Source: a virus. Taken from it: 41,416 nucleotides of DNA. Numbering within the stretch: the stretch's first letter is position 1; every line of letters starts with the position of its first letter. The translations under genes and the position numbers were made by a program. The DNA is taken from the IMG/VR virus record IMGVR_UViG_3300017963_000426, positions 1-41,416 of that record; one strand, given 5' to 3'. The notes below the pieces were generated by a model, which had not been told where the DNA came from, searched no databases, and saw only the letters and a list, made by a program, of their open reading frames with translations. Shown here piece by piece: positions 1 to 6,722 of the stretch.

Positions 1-206
1 ACACTAAAGGTTATTATTTAGTATGTCCTGAAAAGGGGGCATTTATAGCATACAAGAAATGCCAATATGATGTTATGGTTACACTTAAAGTGCCAGCATC
101 GTCTAAGCGTAGTTCTGCTACTACAAAGAAATGTAGATGTAGTAAAGCTAAAGTAGTAGAAATATCTAACGGTGAGAAAGTTGCATATTCTACCCATGAC
201 CCTGAT
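1..206 (+). repeat. Imperfect terminal direct repeat, left copy
   Basis: Bases 1-206 align without gaps to 41211-41416 with 9 substitutions, at 38, 69, 77, 92, 94, 168, 185, 194 and 195. Eight are transitions. Four are silent in the reading frame; the others change D/N, M/I, P/L, N/D and H/Y. Both copies encode the same protein domain in frame, so this is coding similarity rather than a non-coding terminal repeat. Confidence 0.9.
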
Positions 207-323
207 TTTAAATACGAACTAGGCAAGATGGTAGAAGTGAAAGACTTTGACAATGACCGATGGGTAGAATGTGGCTCAGGGATACACTTTTTTATGAACC
301 GGGAATGTGCGGAGAAATATTAA
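1..323 (+). CDS. Pentapeptide-repeat protein, C-terminal domain (5' end missing)
   Basis: The reading frame is open from base 3 to the TAA at 321-323 and is already inside the gene at the window edge, so this is the 3' part only. The 106 visible residues carry a conserved phage C-terminal domain: a YLVCPEKG start, an RSSATTKKCRCSKAKV core, an AYSTHDPDF segment and an ECGSGIHFFMNREC end. In phages this domain commonly follows pentapeptide repeats. The same domain, preceded by its repeats, is at the other end of the window (40727 onward), in a frame consistent with joining the two ends: 484 + 323 nt = 807 nt, about 268 codons. Role unknown; pentapeptide beta-helices can mimic DNA, as in Qnr/MfpA, but that is not shown here. 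Confidence 0.8.
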   Translation, partial: TKGYYLVCPEKGAFIAYKKCQYDVMVTLKVPASSKRSSATTKKCRCSKAKVVEISNGEKVAYSTHDPDFKYELGKMVEVKDFDNDRWVECGSGIHFFMNRECAEKY

Positions 324-341
324 ACGATGAGGAGGTAGAAG

Positions 342-428
342 ATGTTTAATTTAATACTTGGAATCGTAGGTGTACTAATGGCGCTAGTGGGAATAATATT
401 TCTTGTTATTGATTTGTATGTTAAATAA
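342..428 (+). CDS. 28-residue single-pass membrane micro-protein
   Basis: ATG at 342 follows a strong ribosome binding site (AGGAGG at 330-335), and the frame stops at TAA 426-428. The protein is almost entirely one hydrophobic helix (FNLILGIVGVLMALVGIIF) followed by LVIDLYVK, with a positively charged end. It sits 18 nt after the pentapeptide gene and before the broken gene at 450. Function unknown. The perfect Shine-Dalgarno and clean helix are the reasons for calling it; similar micro-proteins recur in this window at 3710 and 40579. Confidence 0.55.
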   Translation: MFNLILGIVGVLMALVGIIFLVIDLYVK

Positions 429-449
429 ACAAAAAATAAGGATAGCAAA

Positions 450-761
450 ATGACAACTTGGCGTAAAAAAATTGAGAAATCATTAAAATTTAACAATGAA
501 ACATGGGATGATATTGTTGATATAGCTATATATGGAGGCTTAAATAATTTAGACAGAGACTTTGATGATGGCTTTGGGAGTGCAGAAGGAAACCCCATAA
601 CAATATAGACTAAAGAAAGAGTATACTTTCCTGTGACCTATGAAGGTGCAGAATGGTTAAGTTATATACATAGAAACCCTGTTCCAATAGCAACCAAACA
701 TTTTGGAGGAGAAGAACGAGATATTAGTAAAATTATCAATAATTTAAAGGGTGTACAATAA
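450..761 (+). pseudogene. Small conserved phage protein interrupted by in-frame TAG
   Basis: ATG at 450 (MTTWRKKIEKSLKF...) reads 52 codons to a TAG at 606-608, then continues in the same frame for 50 more codons (TKERVYFPVTYEGAEWLSYI...) to TAA at 759-761. The part after the stop matches a motif I know from phage proteins of about 100 residues, in which xTxWTxxRVYFPVxYxGAEWV spans this junction. The TAG therefore most likely replaces a TGG Trp codon (one G to A change). Elsewhere TAG ends genes in this phage immediately before ribosome sites (for example 3994-3996), so recoding is unlikely. Either a nonsense mutation, an amber-suppressed gene or a sequencing error. Confidence 0.7.
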
Positions 762-764
762 GAA

Positions 765-795
765 TTAACTTGACTTTATAAAAATAAGATATATT
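765..795 (+). promoter_or_regulatory. Weak candidate promoter before the replication block
   Basis: The gap 762-861 has TTAACT at 765-770 and TATATT at 790-795, 19 bp apart, with an overlapping TTGACT at 770-775 that is too close (14 bp) to the same -10. No hairpin is seen. It is the only non-coding gap before the genes at 862-7517, so a promoter is expected here, but spacing is poor. Confidence 0.25.
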
Positions 796-861
796 GTTGA
801 GTAGACTTAATAAAATTAGGTCAATGAATAAGGAAAAAGTAAAAGATAAAGGAGAAAGCAA

Positions 862-1086
862 TTGAATAATCAAAAAGAGCTTACCGAAGCACTCAATGGA
901 CTTTCTAGAGAAATAGTAGCTAAAGTATTAGATTTACTTGAAGTTGCTAATTGTAATCAGAAATTGTGTAATCTTGTAAGAGACACAATCTATGACTCTA
1001 AGAATAAGTTTGAATTAAGAATTTTAGGAGAAAGAAAAAAGGAAAATGACTACAAAAAAGACTCACAAAAGAATTCCCTATATTGA
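862..1086 (+). CDS. Hypothetical 74-residue protein, TTG start
   Basis: The frame starts with TTG at 862, seven bases after GGAG at 851-854; there is no in-frame ATG nearby, so the ribosome site decides the start. The product has a helical N-terminal half (LTEALNGLSREIVAKVLDLL), two cysteines and a strongly basic, Lys-rich tail. Its position directly upstream of the replication genes suggests an early role, perhaps nucleic-acid binding, but no family is recognised. Confidence 0.5.
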   Translation: MNNQKELTEALNGLSREIVAKVLDLLEVANCNQKLCNLVRDTIYDSKNKFELRILGERKKENDYKKDSQKNSLY

Positions 1087-1183
1087 TAAGATTGTAATTT
1101 ATATTTGTGAAGAAATTATCTTGATATTAGAAAAGATAAGATCAAATAGAATACAAAAATCTTTAAATAAGGGAATAAAATGA
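1046..1183 (+). CDS. Hypothetical 45-residue protein linking two genes
   Basis: ATG at 1046 (after AAAAGGAA) opens a second frame that overlaps the end of the 862 gene by 41 nt. Its TGA (1181-1183) overlaps the ATG of the replication gene at 1180 as ATGA. The protein begins MTTKKTHKRIPYIDKIVIYI, followed by a hydrophobic-acidic helix and a basic tail. The double overlap suggests translational coupling into the replication gene. No family recognised. Confidence 0.45.
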   Translation: MTTKKTHKRIPYIDKIVIYICEEIILILEKIRSNRIQKSLNKGIK

Positions 1184-1899
1184 ACTGGCTAAATATAGAA
1201 ATTAAAACTCTTACCTCAAGTGAATTTCTTGGTTCTGATCCTATAGAAAGAGCAACATGGCTTTGTTTACTTCGTTATTGTGCACAACAAGAAAATGGTG
1301 GAATAATTAAGGATTGCTTTTCTTGGAAAGATAGAAAATGGATGCAATTATCTGGAGTAATATGTGATGAAGTTAAAACAAAATCATCTTTATGGAAATG
1401 GAAAGAAAATGACTTAATTGTTTGGAATTATCCGATAGAAAAAGAGTTAGAAGTTATTGCAAATAGAGAAAACGGAAAGAAAGGTGGGAGGCCAAGAAAA
1501 AGCAAAACAAAACCATGTGGTTATGAACTAGAAAAACCAAGTGGTTCAAAATCGGTGAAACGGAAAGGAAAGGAAAGGAAAGGAAAGGAAGAGGAAAAAG
1601 AAAAAAATAAAAAAGAAAGTTTTGATTTTTGTTGGTCTCTTTTTGGCAGTTATGGAAATAAACAAAAAGCTTCAAGATATTGGATGAGATTATCAGAAAA
1701 GGATCAGAAAAACATTAAAAGCAGAATTCCAATTTATTTGCAATATTTGAAAGATACTGGCGTATCAAAGAAAATGTTTGATGGATGGATAAATCCAGAA
1801 AATAGGATATGGGAAACAACCTATGAAAACTTATCAGTAAAAAAACAAAATCATAATGCTGATATGTCTTTTATGCTTGCAGCGGACGAGGAGTTGTAA
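1180..1899 (+). CDS. Phage replication initiation-type protein
   Basis: 239 residues. The N-terminal ~90 residues (MNWLNIEIKTLTSSEF...LLRYCAQQENGG...) resemble the winged-helix N-domain of phage replisome organisers. A linker with KKGGRPRK (about residues 98-106) and a basic/acidic low-complexity stretch KRKGKERKGKEEEKEK (about 127-142) follows. The C-terminal ~90 residues (GNKQKASRYWMRL...DGWINPENRIWE) look like the conserved W-containing tail of phage replication proteins. It lies two bases before the primase-helicase gene and probably opens the origin or loads that helicase. The linker is encoded by a GGAAA pentanucleotide repeat. The family call is by motif resemblance, not a search. Confidence 0.65.
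   Translation: MNWLNIEIKTLTSSEFLGSDPIERATWLCLLRYCAQQENGGIIKDCFSWKDRKWMQLSGVICDEVKTKSSLWKWKENDLIVWNYPIEKELEVIANRENGKKGGRPRKSKTKPCGYELEKPSGSKSVKRKGKERKGKEEEKEKNKKESFDFCWSLFGSYGNKQKASRYWMRLSEKDQKNIKSRIPIYLQYLKDTGVSKKMFDGWINPENRIWETTYENLSVKKQNHNADMSFMLAADEEL
1562..1589 (+). repeat. GGAAA pentanucleotide tandem repeat, about 5.6 copies
   Basis: Bases 1562-1589 read as five perfect GGAAA units plus GGA, inside the coding region of the replication gene. The unit is not a multiple of three, so gain or loss of one copy would shift the frame; the repeat encodes the alternating K-G-K-E-R-K-G-K-E linker. Such purine-only tracts in replication genes may also be part of the phage origin. Confidence 0.85.
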
Positions 1900-1900
1900 A

Positions 1901-3706
1901 ATGAGATTAACAGAATTAAAAAAACTTATCGGCAACCAAGCACAGCAAATAATAGTTTCTGATTTATCGTTAAAGCAAAAAGGTAGCTTGTACTCATGTC
2001 CTATAACAAAACATCACAAAGACACCATATCTACCAAGTGGTATTCCGACTCCTGTAAGTTCTATTGTCACGACTGCAAAAAAACATACGATATTATTGA
2101 TCATTCAAATAATGAATCTAATCGAATGGAATATCTATGTAAGCTTGCAAATATTGATTATACGCCTAAAGAATTTAAAGCACTTAAACCAATTACAACA
2201 AAAACAAGCACCGAGGGTTATAATTATTTACAGGAAAGAGGAATATCAAAAAGAACTATAAAAGATTACAAAGTTAGGGCTGACAAAGAAACGCTTTATT
2301 TTCACTATGCAACACCTGATAAAAAGCTGGTAAAGATTAAAAAGCGTTTAATAGCAGAGAAGAAATTTTTTGCTGAAGCTGGAGGAGAAGAAATATTATA
2401 CGGACTCCATTTATTTAAAAACCAAAAAGGTTTAATTCTTTGCGAAGGTGAAATTGATTGTTTAACAATTTATGAAATTATTTGCCAGATGGGAAAAGAA
2501 AAAGAATTCTTATGTAGTAGCGTTCCCAATGGTGCAGGTTCACTTAATGAATCTTGTATAAATAATTGTAGCGAATATTTAGATCAATTTGAGTTCATAA
2601 CTATTATACCCGATAATGATGAAGCTGGTAAAATATTAGAATACAATGCACTAAAATATTTAGGACAATATAAGCTTGATTCAATTAGATTACCCAGAGG
2701 TATAAAAGATGTTAATGAGTTGTACCAAAGTCCAGATCATAACCCATGTGATATATTTAAGCTCTCCAAAAAGCTTATACCTCGTTTAAGCGGTGTTTAT
2801 AGTTCTTCTAAAGTATCTGTTACAAAATTAAAGGATGGGGTTAGAACTGGGTTTATCACGCATGATTATAATGATAATGGGTTAAAACAAGGTAAACTAA
2901 CAGTAATAACAGGTAAAAGAGGGGACGGGAAAACAACCTATTGCAGACAAATTATTATTAGTTGTGCTAAGCAAGGTGTTAAGTCATTTATGTTTTGTGG
3001 TGAAACTAAAACATCAAATGAAAAGAGCAAGCTAGCAAGATTATGTGCAGAAAAGGGAGAAATAGTTAAGAATACAGGTATAGCAGGTAATTATATTTAC
3101 ACCCCTTCATTGCAAGCAGAGGAAAGATATAATAAATATTACTCAAATCATATCTTTATGGCTGATATTGATACAATTAAACGAAATGGAAAGCTATTTA
3201 AAAATCTTTTAATAGAAATGCGCAAAATGGCTCTTCATTATGGTGTAGAGGTCTTTGAGTTAGATAATTTAATGGTAATGTGTGAGCAGCAGGGTTCATA
3301 TTTATTCAGTGAACAAAAAAACATAATAATTAGTTTAGGGGCATTTGCTGAAGAAATGAATGTACATGTAATAATAGTGGCACACCCGAAAAAAGGGAAA
3401 GGTGAAGAGCTTGTTTCTGGGGCTGCTGAAATAGAAAACTATGCTGACACAATAATTAGGTATCTAAGATTAGATGATGAACAAAAGGCTCAGCTAGCTA
3501 AAAAAATGCCATCTCATAAGCTTGATTTATTAGAAAGAGCATCAGCTAGAACTAAAGTGGAAAAAATAAGAGATGATGGAAATAAAAAGATAGGATGGTT
3601 CGAGTGGGATGCAGTTAAGGGTGCTGTTTATGATATTTCAGATCTTGACGCATCAAAATGGTATGAAGAGCAAGGATATTGGACAAAAAGTTTACTTAGG
3701 AGGTAA
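1901..3706 (+). CDS. Primase-helicase, T7 gp4-like
   Basis: 601 residues. Start chosen at ATG 1901, eight bases after GAGGAG at 1888-1893; an upstream in-frame ATG at 1856 lies inside the previous gene. Domains in order: an N-terminal zinc-binding module (C33, H38/H39, C56-x2-C59); a TOPRIM primase core with LILCEGEIDCL near residues 180-190 and the acidic IIPDNDEAG near 235; and a DnaB/RecA-type helicase with Walker A GKRGDGKTT near 338-346 and a VIIVAHPKKGKG motif near 490. This is the layout of bifunctional primase-helicases that unwind the fork 5' to 3' and lay primers. No DNA polymerase gene is seen in the window, so host polymerase is presumably used. Confidence 0.9.
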   Translation: MRLTELKKLIGNQAQQIIVSDLSLKQKGSLYSCPITKHHKDTISTKWYSDSCKFYCHDCKKTYDIIDHSNNESNRMEYLCKLANIDYTPKEFKALKPITTKTSTEGYNYLQERGISKRTIKDYKVRADKETLYFHYATPDKKLVKIKKRLIAEKKFFAEAGGEEILYGLHLFKNQKGLILCEGEIDCLTIYEIICQMGKEKEFLCSSVPNGAGSLNESCINNCSEYLDQFEFITIIPDNDEAGKILEYNALKYLGQYKLDSIRLPRGIKDVNELYQSPDHNPCDIFKLSKKLIPRLSGVYSSSKVSVTKLKDGVRTGFITHDYNDNGLKQGKLTVITGKRGDGKTTYCRQIIISCAKQGVKSFMFCGETKTSNEKSKLARLCAEKGEIVKNTGIAGNYIYTPSLQAEERYNKYYSNHIFMADIDTIKRNGKLFKNLLIEMRKMALHYGVEVFELDNLMVMCEQQGSYLFSEQKNIIISLGAFAEEMNVHVIIVAHPKKGKGEELVSGAAEIENYADTIIRYLRLDDEQKAQLAKKMPSHKLDLLERASARTKVEKIRDDGNKKIGWFEWDAVKGAVYDISDLDASKWYEEQGYWTKSLLRR

Positions 3707-3709
3707 AAG

Positions 3710-3793
3710 GTGATTTACTTTGTTATTGTTGTAGCTGGGCTATTTGCTGTTGGGCTATATAGAAATTCTTTAATTAATTATTATGTGAGGTGA
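3710..3793 (+). CDS. 27-residue membrane micro-protein, GTG start
   Basis: GTG at 3710 lies eight bases after AGGAGG at 3698-3703, which overlaps the end of the primase-helicase gene; no ATG competes. The product is a single hydrophobic helix (IYFVIVVAGLFAVGLYR) with a short tail, ending at TGA 3791-3793. The next gene starts three bases later, so the two are likely coupled. Function unknown. Confidence 0.45.
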   Translation: MIYFVIVVAGLFAVGLYRNSLINYYVR

Positions 3794-3795
3794 AC

Positions 3796-3996
3796 ATGCA
3801 ATACAAAAAGTTAATTGTAAATATTATGGTGGCAATATTATTAATAAATCAAGCGCATAGGCTTGCATTCTATTTTGCACCGCTTGTAATTCTTAAATGT
3901 AACAATGCGATTCATATGTTTAATATTTATTATTGGATGTCAGCAGTATTCACAGGAGTAATTATAGCTTTAACAAAAATTCTATGGATAGAATAG
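3796..3996 (+). CDS. Small two-helix membrane protein
   Basis: 66 residues from ATG 3796. A GTG at 3790 in the same frame is possible but overlaps the preceding GAGGTG ribosome site, so ATG is preferred. Two predicted membrane helices: residues ~7-30 (KLIVNIMVAILLINQAHRLA) and ~45-63 (YWMSAVFTGVIIALTKILW). TAG at 3994-3996 runs straight into the AGGAGG of the next gene. No family recognised. Confidence 0.5.
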   Translation: MQYKKLIVNIMVAILLINQAHRLAFYFAPLVILKCNNAIHMFNIYYWMSAVFTGVIIALTKILWIE

Positions 3997-4006
3997 GAGG
4001 TAAAAC

Positions 4007-4192
4007 ATGAAATACATATTAGCTTTTGAGCATCCTTATTATCCAGAGATTGAAATTTATGAAGACCGCCAAGAGGTTAAAAAAAGAGCTAAGGAAATAT
4101 TAAAAAATGAACATGTTGAAGACGGAGAACATAAATAAAAGATATGCATAGGCGAACTTAAAGACGTAATGGAATTAAAAACTTGGCACTAA
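4007..4192 (+). pseudogene. Small gene split by an in-frame TAA
   Basis: ATG at 4007 follows a perfect AGGAGG (3995-4000). The frame gives 43 residues starting MKYILAFEHPYYPEIEIYED, stops at TAA 4136-4138, then continues in the same frame for 17 codons (KICIGELKDVMELKTWH) to TAA 4190-4192, immediately before the next AGGAGG. The second segment keeps sense-like codon use and ends exactly at the next gene's ribosome site, so the parts were probably one protein of about 61 residues. It may still yield the shorter product. Confidence 0.55.
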
Positions 4193-4203
4193 GGAGGTGA
4201 AGG

Positions 4204-4530
4204 ATGAAAGTATTAAAAACAACGTTAAAAGAACTGGCTGAACCTATTATCAAAGAACTTGGAACTATTAAGTATGATGATTATGTAGTTGCATATTCTG
4301 GACCAAATGCAGAAGATTATTTAATATTGTCTGGGAGGGGGGAATGGTGGTTTTGGTATGATATGCATAAAAAAGATGAGCTACGCAACGAATATAGTGA
4401 ATATTTTGAAAGCAAAAAAGATGCTCTATTTTATGCCATAAAAGAAGAATGGGTATTGATAAAAATTAATGGATTATTCAAAGATATATTTGATAAAATA
4501 TATAAAGCAAGACAGGAGCGTGTAAAATGA
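4204..4530 (+). CDS. Hypothetical 108-residue protein
   Basis: ATG 4204 follows AAGGAGGTGAAGG. The product has a Trp/Tyr-rich centre (GRGEWWFWYDMHKKDEL) with flanking acidic and basic helices, no membrane segment and no signal peptide. TGA 4528-4530 overlaps the next ATG (ATGA), placing it in the coupled chain of small genes between helicase and RusA. No family recognised. Confidence 0.65.
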   Translation: MKVLKTTLKELAEPIIKELGTIKYDDYVVAYSGPNAEDYLILSGRGEWWFWYDMHKKDELRNEYSEYFESKKDALFYAIKEEWVLIKINGLFKDIFDKIYKARQERVK

Positions 4531-4673
4531 AAACTTACACAAAGCCAAAGCTGCATCAACTTAGTTCAAGAAATGCCAAAATAAGCGCATTCCGAAAATA
4601 TGGAGAGCAATTTATTCAAAAGATGAATGCAACATCGCAAAGCGCAAAAAGAGGAAGGAAACCACCTCTATGA
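4527..4673 (+). CDS. Hypothetical 48-residue basic protein
   Basis: ATG 4527 overlaps the previous stop (ATGA) and its own TGA (4671-4673) overlaps the next ATG at 4670 in the same way. An AGGAG at 4513-4517 serves as ribosome site. The product is basic (MKTYTKPKLHQLSSRNAKIS..., end KRGRKPPL), as expected for a small nucleic-acid-binding or host-interacting protein, but no family is recognised. Confidence 0.5.
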   Translation: MKTYTKPKLHQLSSRNAKISAFRKYGEQFIQKMNATSQSAKRGRKPPL

Positions 4674-4840
4674 CAGTAAAAACTAAAAACAATGATTTAG
4701 CACTTTTTATAGGCGTAATTGTATTATTTATTGTCCTTGCATTTATAGGGACCTTAGAATATTATTTATGGGCAAAATATTGCATAAAGCACAATCAAAA
4801 GGTATCTTATGTTGAGTATTATATAGGAGTGAGAGGATGA
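4670..4840 (+). CDS. 56-residue single-pass membrane protein
   Basis: ATG 4670 overlaps the preceding stop. After a polar N-terminus (MTVKTKNNDLA) comes one membrane helix (LFIGVIVLFIVLAFIGTL, residues ~12-29), then a Tyr/Lys-rich tail of about 27 residues. TGA 4838-4840 overlaps the next ATG 4837. Tail-out or tail-in topology cannot be decided. Function unknown. Confidence 0.5.
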   Translation: MTVKTKNNDLALFIGVIVLFIVLAFIGTLEYYLWAKYCIKHNQKVSYVEYYIGVRG

Positions 4841-5037
4841 GTAAAATAAAAATGACAGAAGAAGAATATTCATTTATAAGAGATTTATCTAATCTTGAAA
4901 CTATCAGAAGAATAGCAATAGATATTTGCCCAAGTCTATCTAACATAATTGAAGAAGAAAAATTTAAAGAAATTATGAATCAATTTGCAAAGTGGATAGT
5001 AAAACATTACGACATATTGGAGGATCAATGCGAATAA
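4837..5037 (+). CDS. Hypothetical 66-residue acidic protein
   Basis: ATG 4837 is coupled to the previous gene by ATGA and has GAGAGG just upstream. The product is mostly helical and acidic (MSKIKMTEEEYSFIRDLSNL...), with a central IDICPSLSNIIEEEKF stretch. It overlaps the next gene by 10 nt. No motif recognised. Confidence 0.55.
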   Translation: MSKIKMTEEEYSFIRDLSNLETIRRIAIDICPSLSNIIEEEKFKEIMNQFAKWIVKHYDILEDQCE

Positions 5038-5294
5038 ACGATAAATGGATATTGAGACATGATGGTAACTGCTGGGTAGTACAAAAAATAATTATTAATC
5101 ACGATAGAGTTACAAAAGAAATAAAAGAAAAATACTCAAACACTTATCATCCAACACTTATACAGGCATGTGAATATTTAATTAATAATTCAATATACGA
5201 AGAAAACACAACAAAATACTTAAAAGACCTTAAGCAAGAAATAATTAAGACAAGAACAATGCTTATAGACGCGATAAATGCAAAATATATTTAA
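5028..5294 (+). CDS. Hypothetical 88-residue phage protein
   Basis: Start chosen at ATG 5028, seven bases after GGAGG at 5019-5023; an in-frame ATG at 4992 has no ribosome site. The N-terminus (MRINDKWILRHDGNCWVVQK) predicts a beta-hairpin in which a residue is 'at rest' on aromatic strands, followed by a helix (TLIQACEYLINNSIY) and a C-terminal coiled helix. This pattern resembles short proteins in many phage early regions with a YxTLEQAL-type segment, but I cannot name the family. Confidence 0.6.
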   Translation: MRINDKWILRHDGNCWVVQKIIINHDRVTKEIKEKYSNTYHPTLIQACEYLINNSIYEENTTKYLKDLKQEIIKTRTMLIDAINAKYI

Positions 5295-5313
5295 ACGGTA
5301 AAAAAGGAGAAGG

Positions 5314-5670
5314 ATGATGGAAGCTAAGGGAACAATGATAGAAGGCCTAACTTTCAAAGAACTAAAAGAAATGATGGATTTAAAATTTAATTATGAAGGT
5401 AAGATTAATGATTTGAAGAAGAAAGAAGAAGAATTAAAGGAAAAATATAAACTTGGAACTATAGAATTTCCCCCTTCACCTGGGTATAGATATCAAGTAG
5501 GCAGCTTTTTTGAAACTAAAGATGAAGCAATTAATCTATTAAAAGAAAACATTGAAGCTCTGAAAAACAATAATAAAGAACTTTTAGATCAATTGGATAA
5601 GCTTAAATATGATATACAACAAATAAAGAAGTATCATTCTTCAATAACACACTTATATGATAAAATATAA
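5314..5670 (+). CDS. Coiled-coil hypothetical protein, 118 residues
   Basis: ATG 5314 (a second ATG follows directly) lies after AAAAAGGAGAAGG. Two charged helical stretches with heptad character, residues ~25-45 (YEGKINDLKKKEEELKEKY) and ~68-105 (LKENIEALKNNNKELLDQLD), flank a proline-containing insert (IEFPPSPGYRYQVG). A cytoplasmic, probably oligomeric protein. No family recognised. Confidence 0.6.
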   Translation: MMEAKGTMIEGLTFKELKEMMDLKFNYEGKINDLKKKEEELKEKYKLGTIEFPPSPGYRYQVGSFFETKDEAINLLKENIEALKNNNKELLDQLDKLKYDIQQIKKYHSSITHLYDKI

Positions 5671-5719
5671 AAGATAAGAAAAAATTATGAATTAACCCTG
5701 TATAAAAAGCGATCAACAT

Positions 5720-5896
5720 ATGAAAACGTATAGCAAAGAAGAAATAGAATGTGCTGACTGTGAAAATATTGCAGAAATACAATGCGAAGAGTGTGCAACA
5801 AAATTTTGTATATCATGTGCATCAAAACAATACGATTATATTTGTCCTGTATGTTCGCCAAGAAATATTAAAATATTGTGTGAGGAGCGACAATGA
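5720..5896 (+). CDS. Small cysteine-rich zinc-binding protein
   Basis: 58 residues from ATG 5720; stop TGA 5894-5896 overlaps the RusA ATG (ATGA). Eight cysteines form four CxxC pairs (C11/C14, C22/C25, C30/C33, C42/C45), the pattern of a B-box or double zinc-ribbon module likely holding two zinc ions. The ribosome site is poor, so translation level or start is uncertain. In bases 5671-5719 before it nothing else is seen. Coupling to RusA suggests a role in DNA metabolism, which is inference only. Confidence 0.55.
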   Translation: MKTYSKEEIECADCENIAEIQCEECATKFCISCASKQYDYICPVCSPRNIKILCEERQ

Positions 5897-6333
5897 AGCT
5901 ATCATTTACTTTTAATACTGAGCCTAAAGCCATACAGTCAGTCAGGTTTGCAAGGATGGGAAGATTTGTGAATACTTACCAGCCCAAATCTAATAAAGAC
6001 TGGAAAAATTTTATAAAGCTACAAGCATTATCTCAGCTTCCATATCCATTTAAGCTAATAGATGAAGCAATAGCAATTAGCAAGTGTCACTTTATTTTTA
6101 GCCCTTTAAGGTCTTTTCCAAAGTATAAGCTAAAAATGATAGAAGAGGGAAAAATTTTATACAAAACAACAAAACCTGATCTAGACAGCAATCTACTGAA
6201 GGGGCTGATTGATGCACTAAATGGTATTGTATTTAAAGATGATTCTTTAATAGTATCAACAAATAATATAAAAAAATACTACGGTCTTGAACCAAAGATT
6301 GAACTTGAAATAAAAACTATAAATCAAGATTAA
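5893..6333 (+). CDS. rusA: RusA-type Holliday junction resolvase
   Basis: 146 residues, typical for the family. The RusA signature is clear: KPDLDSNLLKGLIDALNGIV then FKDDSLI, giving the acidic residues D96, D98 and D116/D117 that bind Mg2+ in RusA. The N-terminus (MKLSFTFNTEPKAIQSVRFAR) matches the first strand region, with R20/R23 probably contacting DNA. The enzyme cuts four-way junctions and so resolves recombination or replication intermediates before packaging. It is the last gene of the first early run; the following 160 bp are AT-rich and non-coding. Confidence 0.9.
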   Translation: MKLSFTFNTEPKAIQSVRFARMGRFVNTYQPKSNKDWKNFIKLQALSQLPYPFKLIDEAIAISKCHFIFSPLRSFPKYKLKMIEEGKILYKTTKPDLDSNLLKGLIDALNGIVFKDDSLIVSTNNIKKYYGLEPKIELEIKTINQD

Positions 6334-6494
6334 TTTTACATTCTTGTAAAGTAAGATCTTCACATAAATACAAAATTATATAAATATATAGTTAAATAAT
6401 TATAAACTAATAAAAAGGTGATATCTTTATATTAAGCAAAATAAAATATTTGAAAATATTATATCATAAACATACTAAATATAAAGTTAATAAT

Positions 6495-6722
6495 ATGTTA
6501 TACTGCAAAAATTGTGAATATTTTAGAGAGATAATATCAGAAAAGCACGCTCAATGTGTAAAAAATATTGATTATTCACGAGATTTAGTATATGGAAAAA
6601 TAAATTTTGTTGGGGGAGGCGACTTCTTATCATGTGAATATGCTCGCAATAAGCCAAGTTTATGCGGAAAGCTAGCGAGATGGTATAAAAACAATAAAGA
6701 AAGGGATAACAATGGAACTTAA
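6495..6722 (+). CDS. Conserved small cysteine-containing phage protein
   Basis: 75 residues if begun at ATG 6495; a TTG at 6450 would add 15 residues but has no ribosome site, and the first CxxC then sits at the usual distance from the start. C4/C7 (YCKNCEYF), C20, C46 (FLSCEYAR) and C56 (SLCGKLARWY) match a common phage protein with the order CxxC...DxVxGK...CxxxR...CGxxxxxF, probably one zinc site. It overlaps the PAS-domain gene by 11 nt. The gap 6334-6494 is AT-rich; I see only a weak TTTAC/GTAAA hairpin at about 6336-6351. Confidence 0.65.
   Translation: MLYCKNCEYFREIISEKHAQCVKNIDYSRDLVYGKINFVGGGDFLSCEYARNKPSLCGKLARWYKNNKERDNNGT

Noticed and set aside
606-608. TAG recoded as a sense codon in this phage
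   Set aside because: TAG ends several intact genes right at the next ribosome site (3994-3996, 38684-38686, 40082-40084, minus strand 35588-35590), and no other gene needs readthrough, so a code change is not supported.
1856-1900. Upstream start for the primase-helicase
   Set aside because: The ATG at 1856 has no ribosome site and lies inside the preceding gene; GAGGAG positions the start at 1901.
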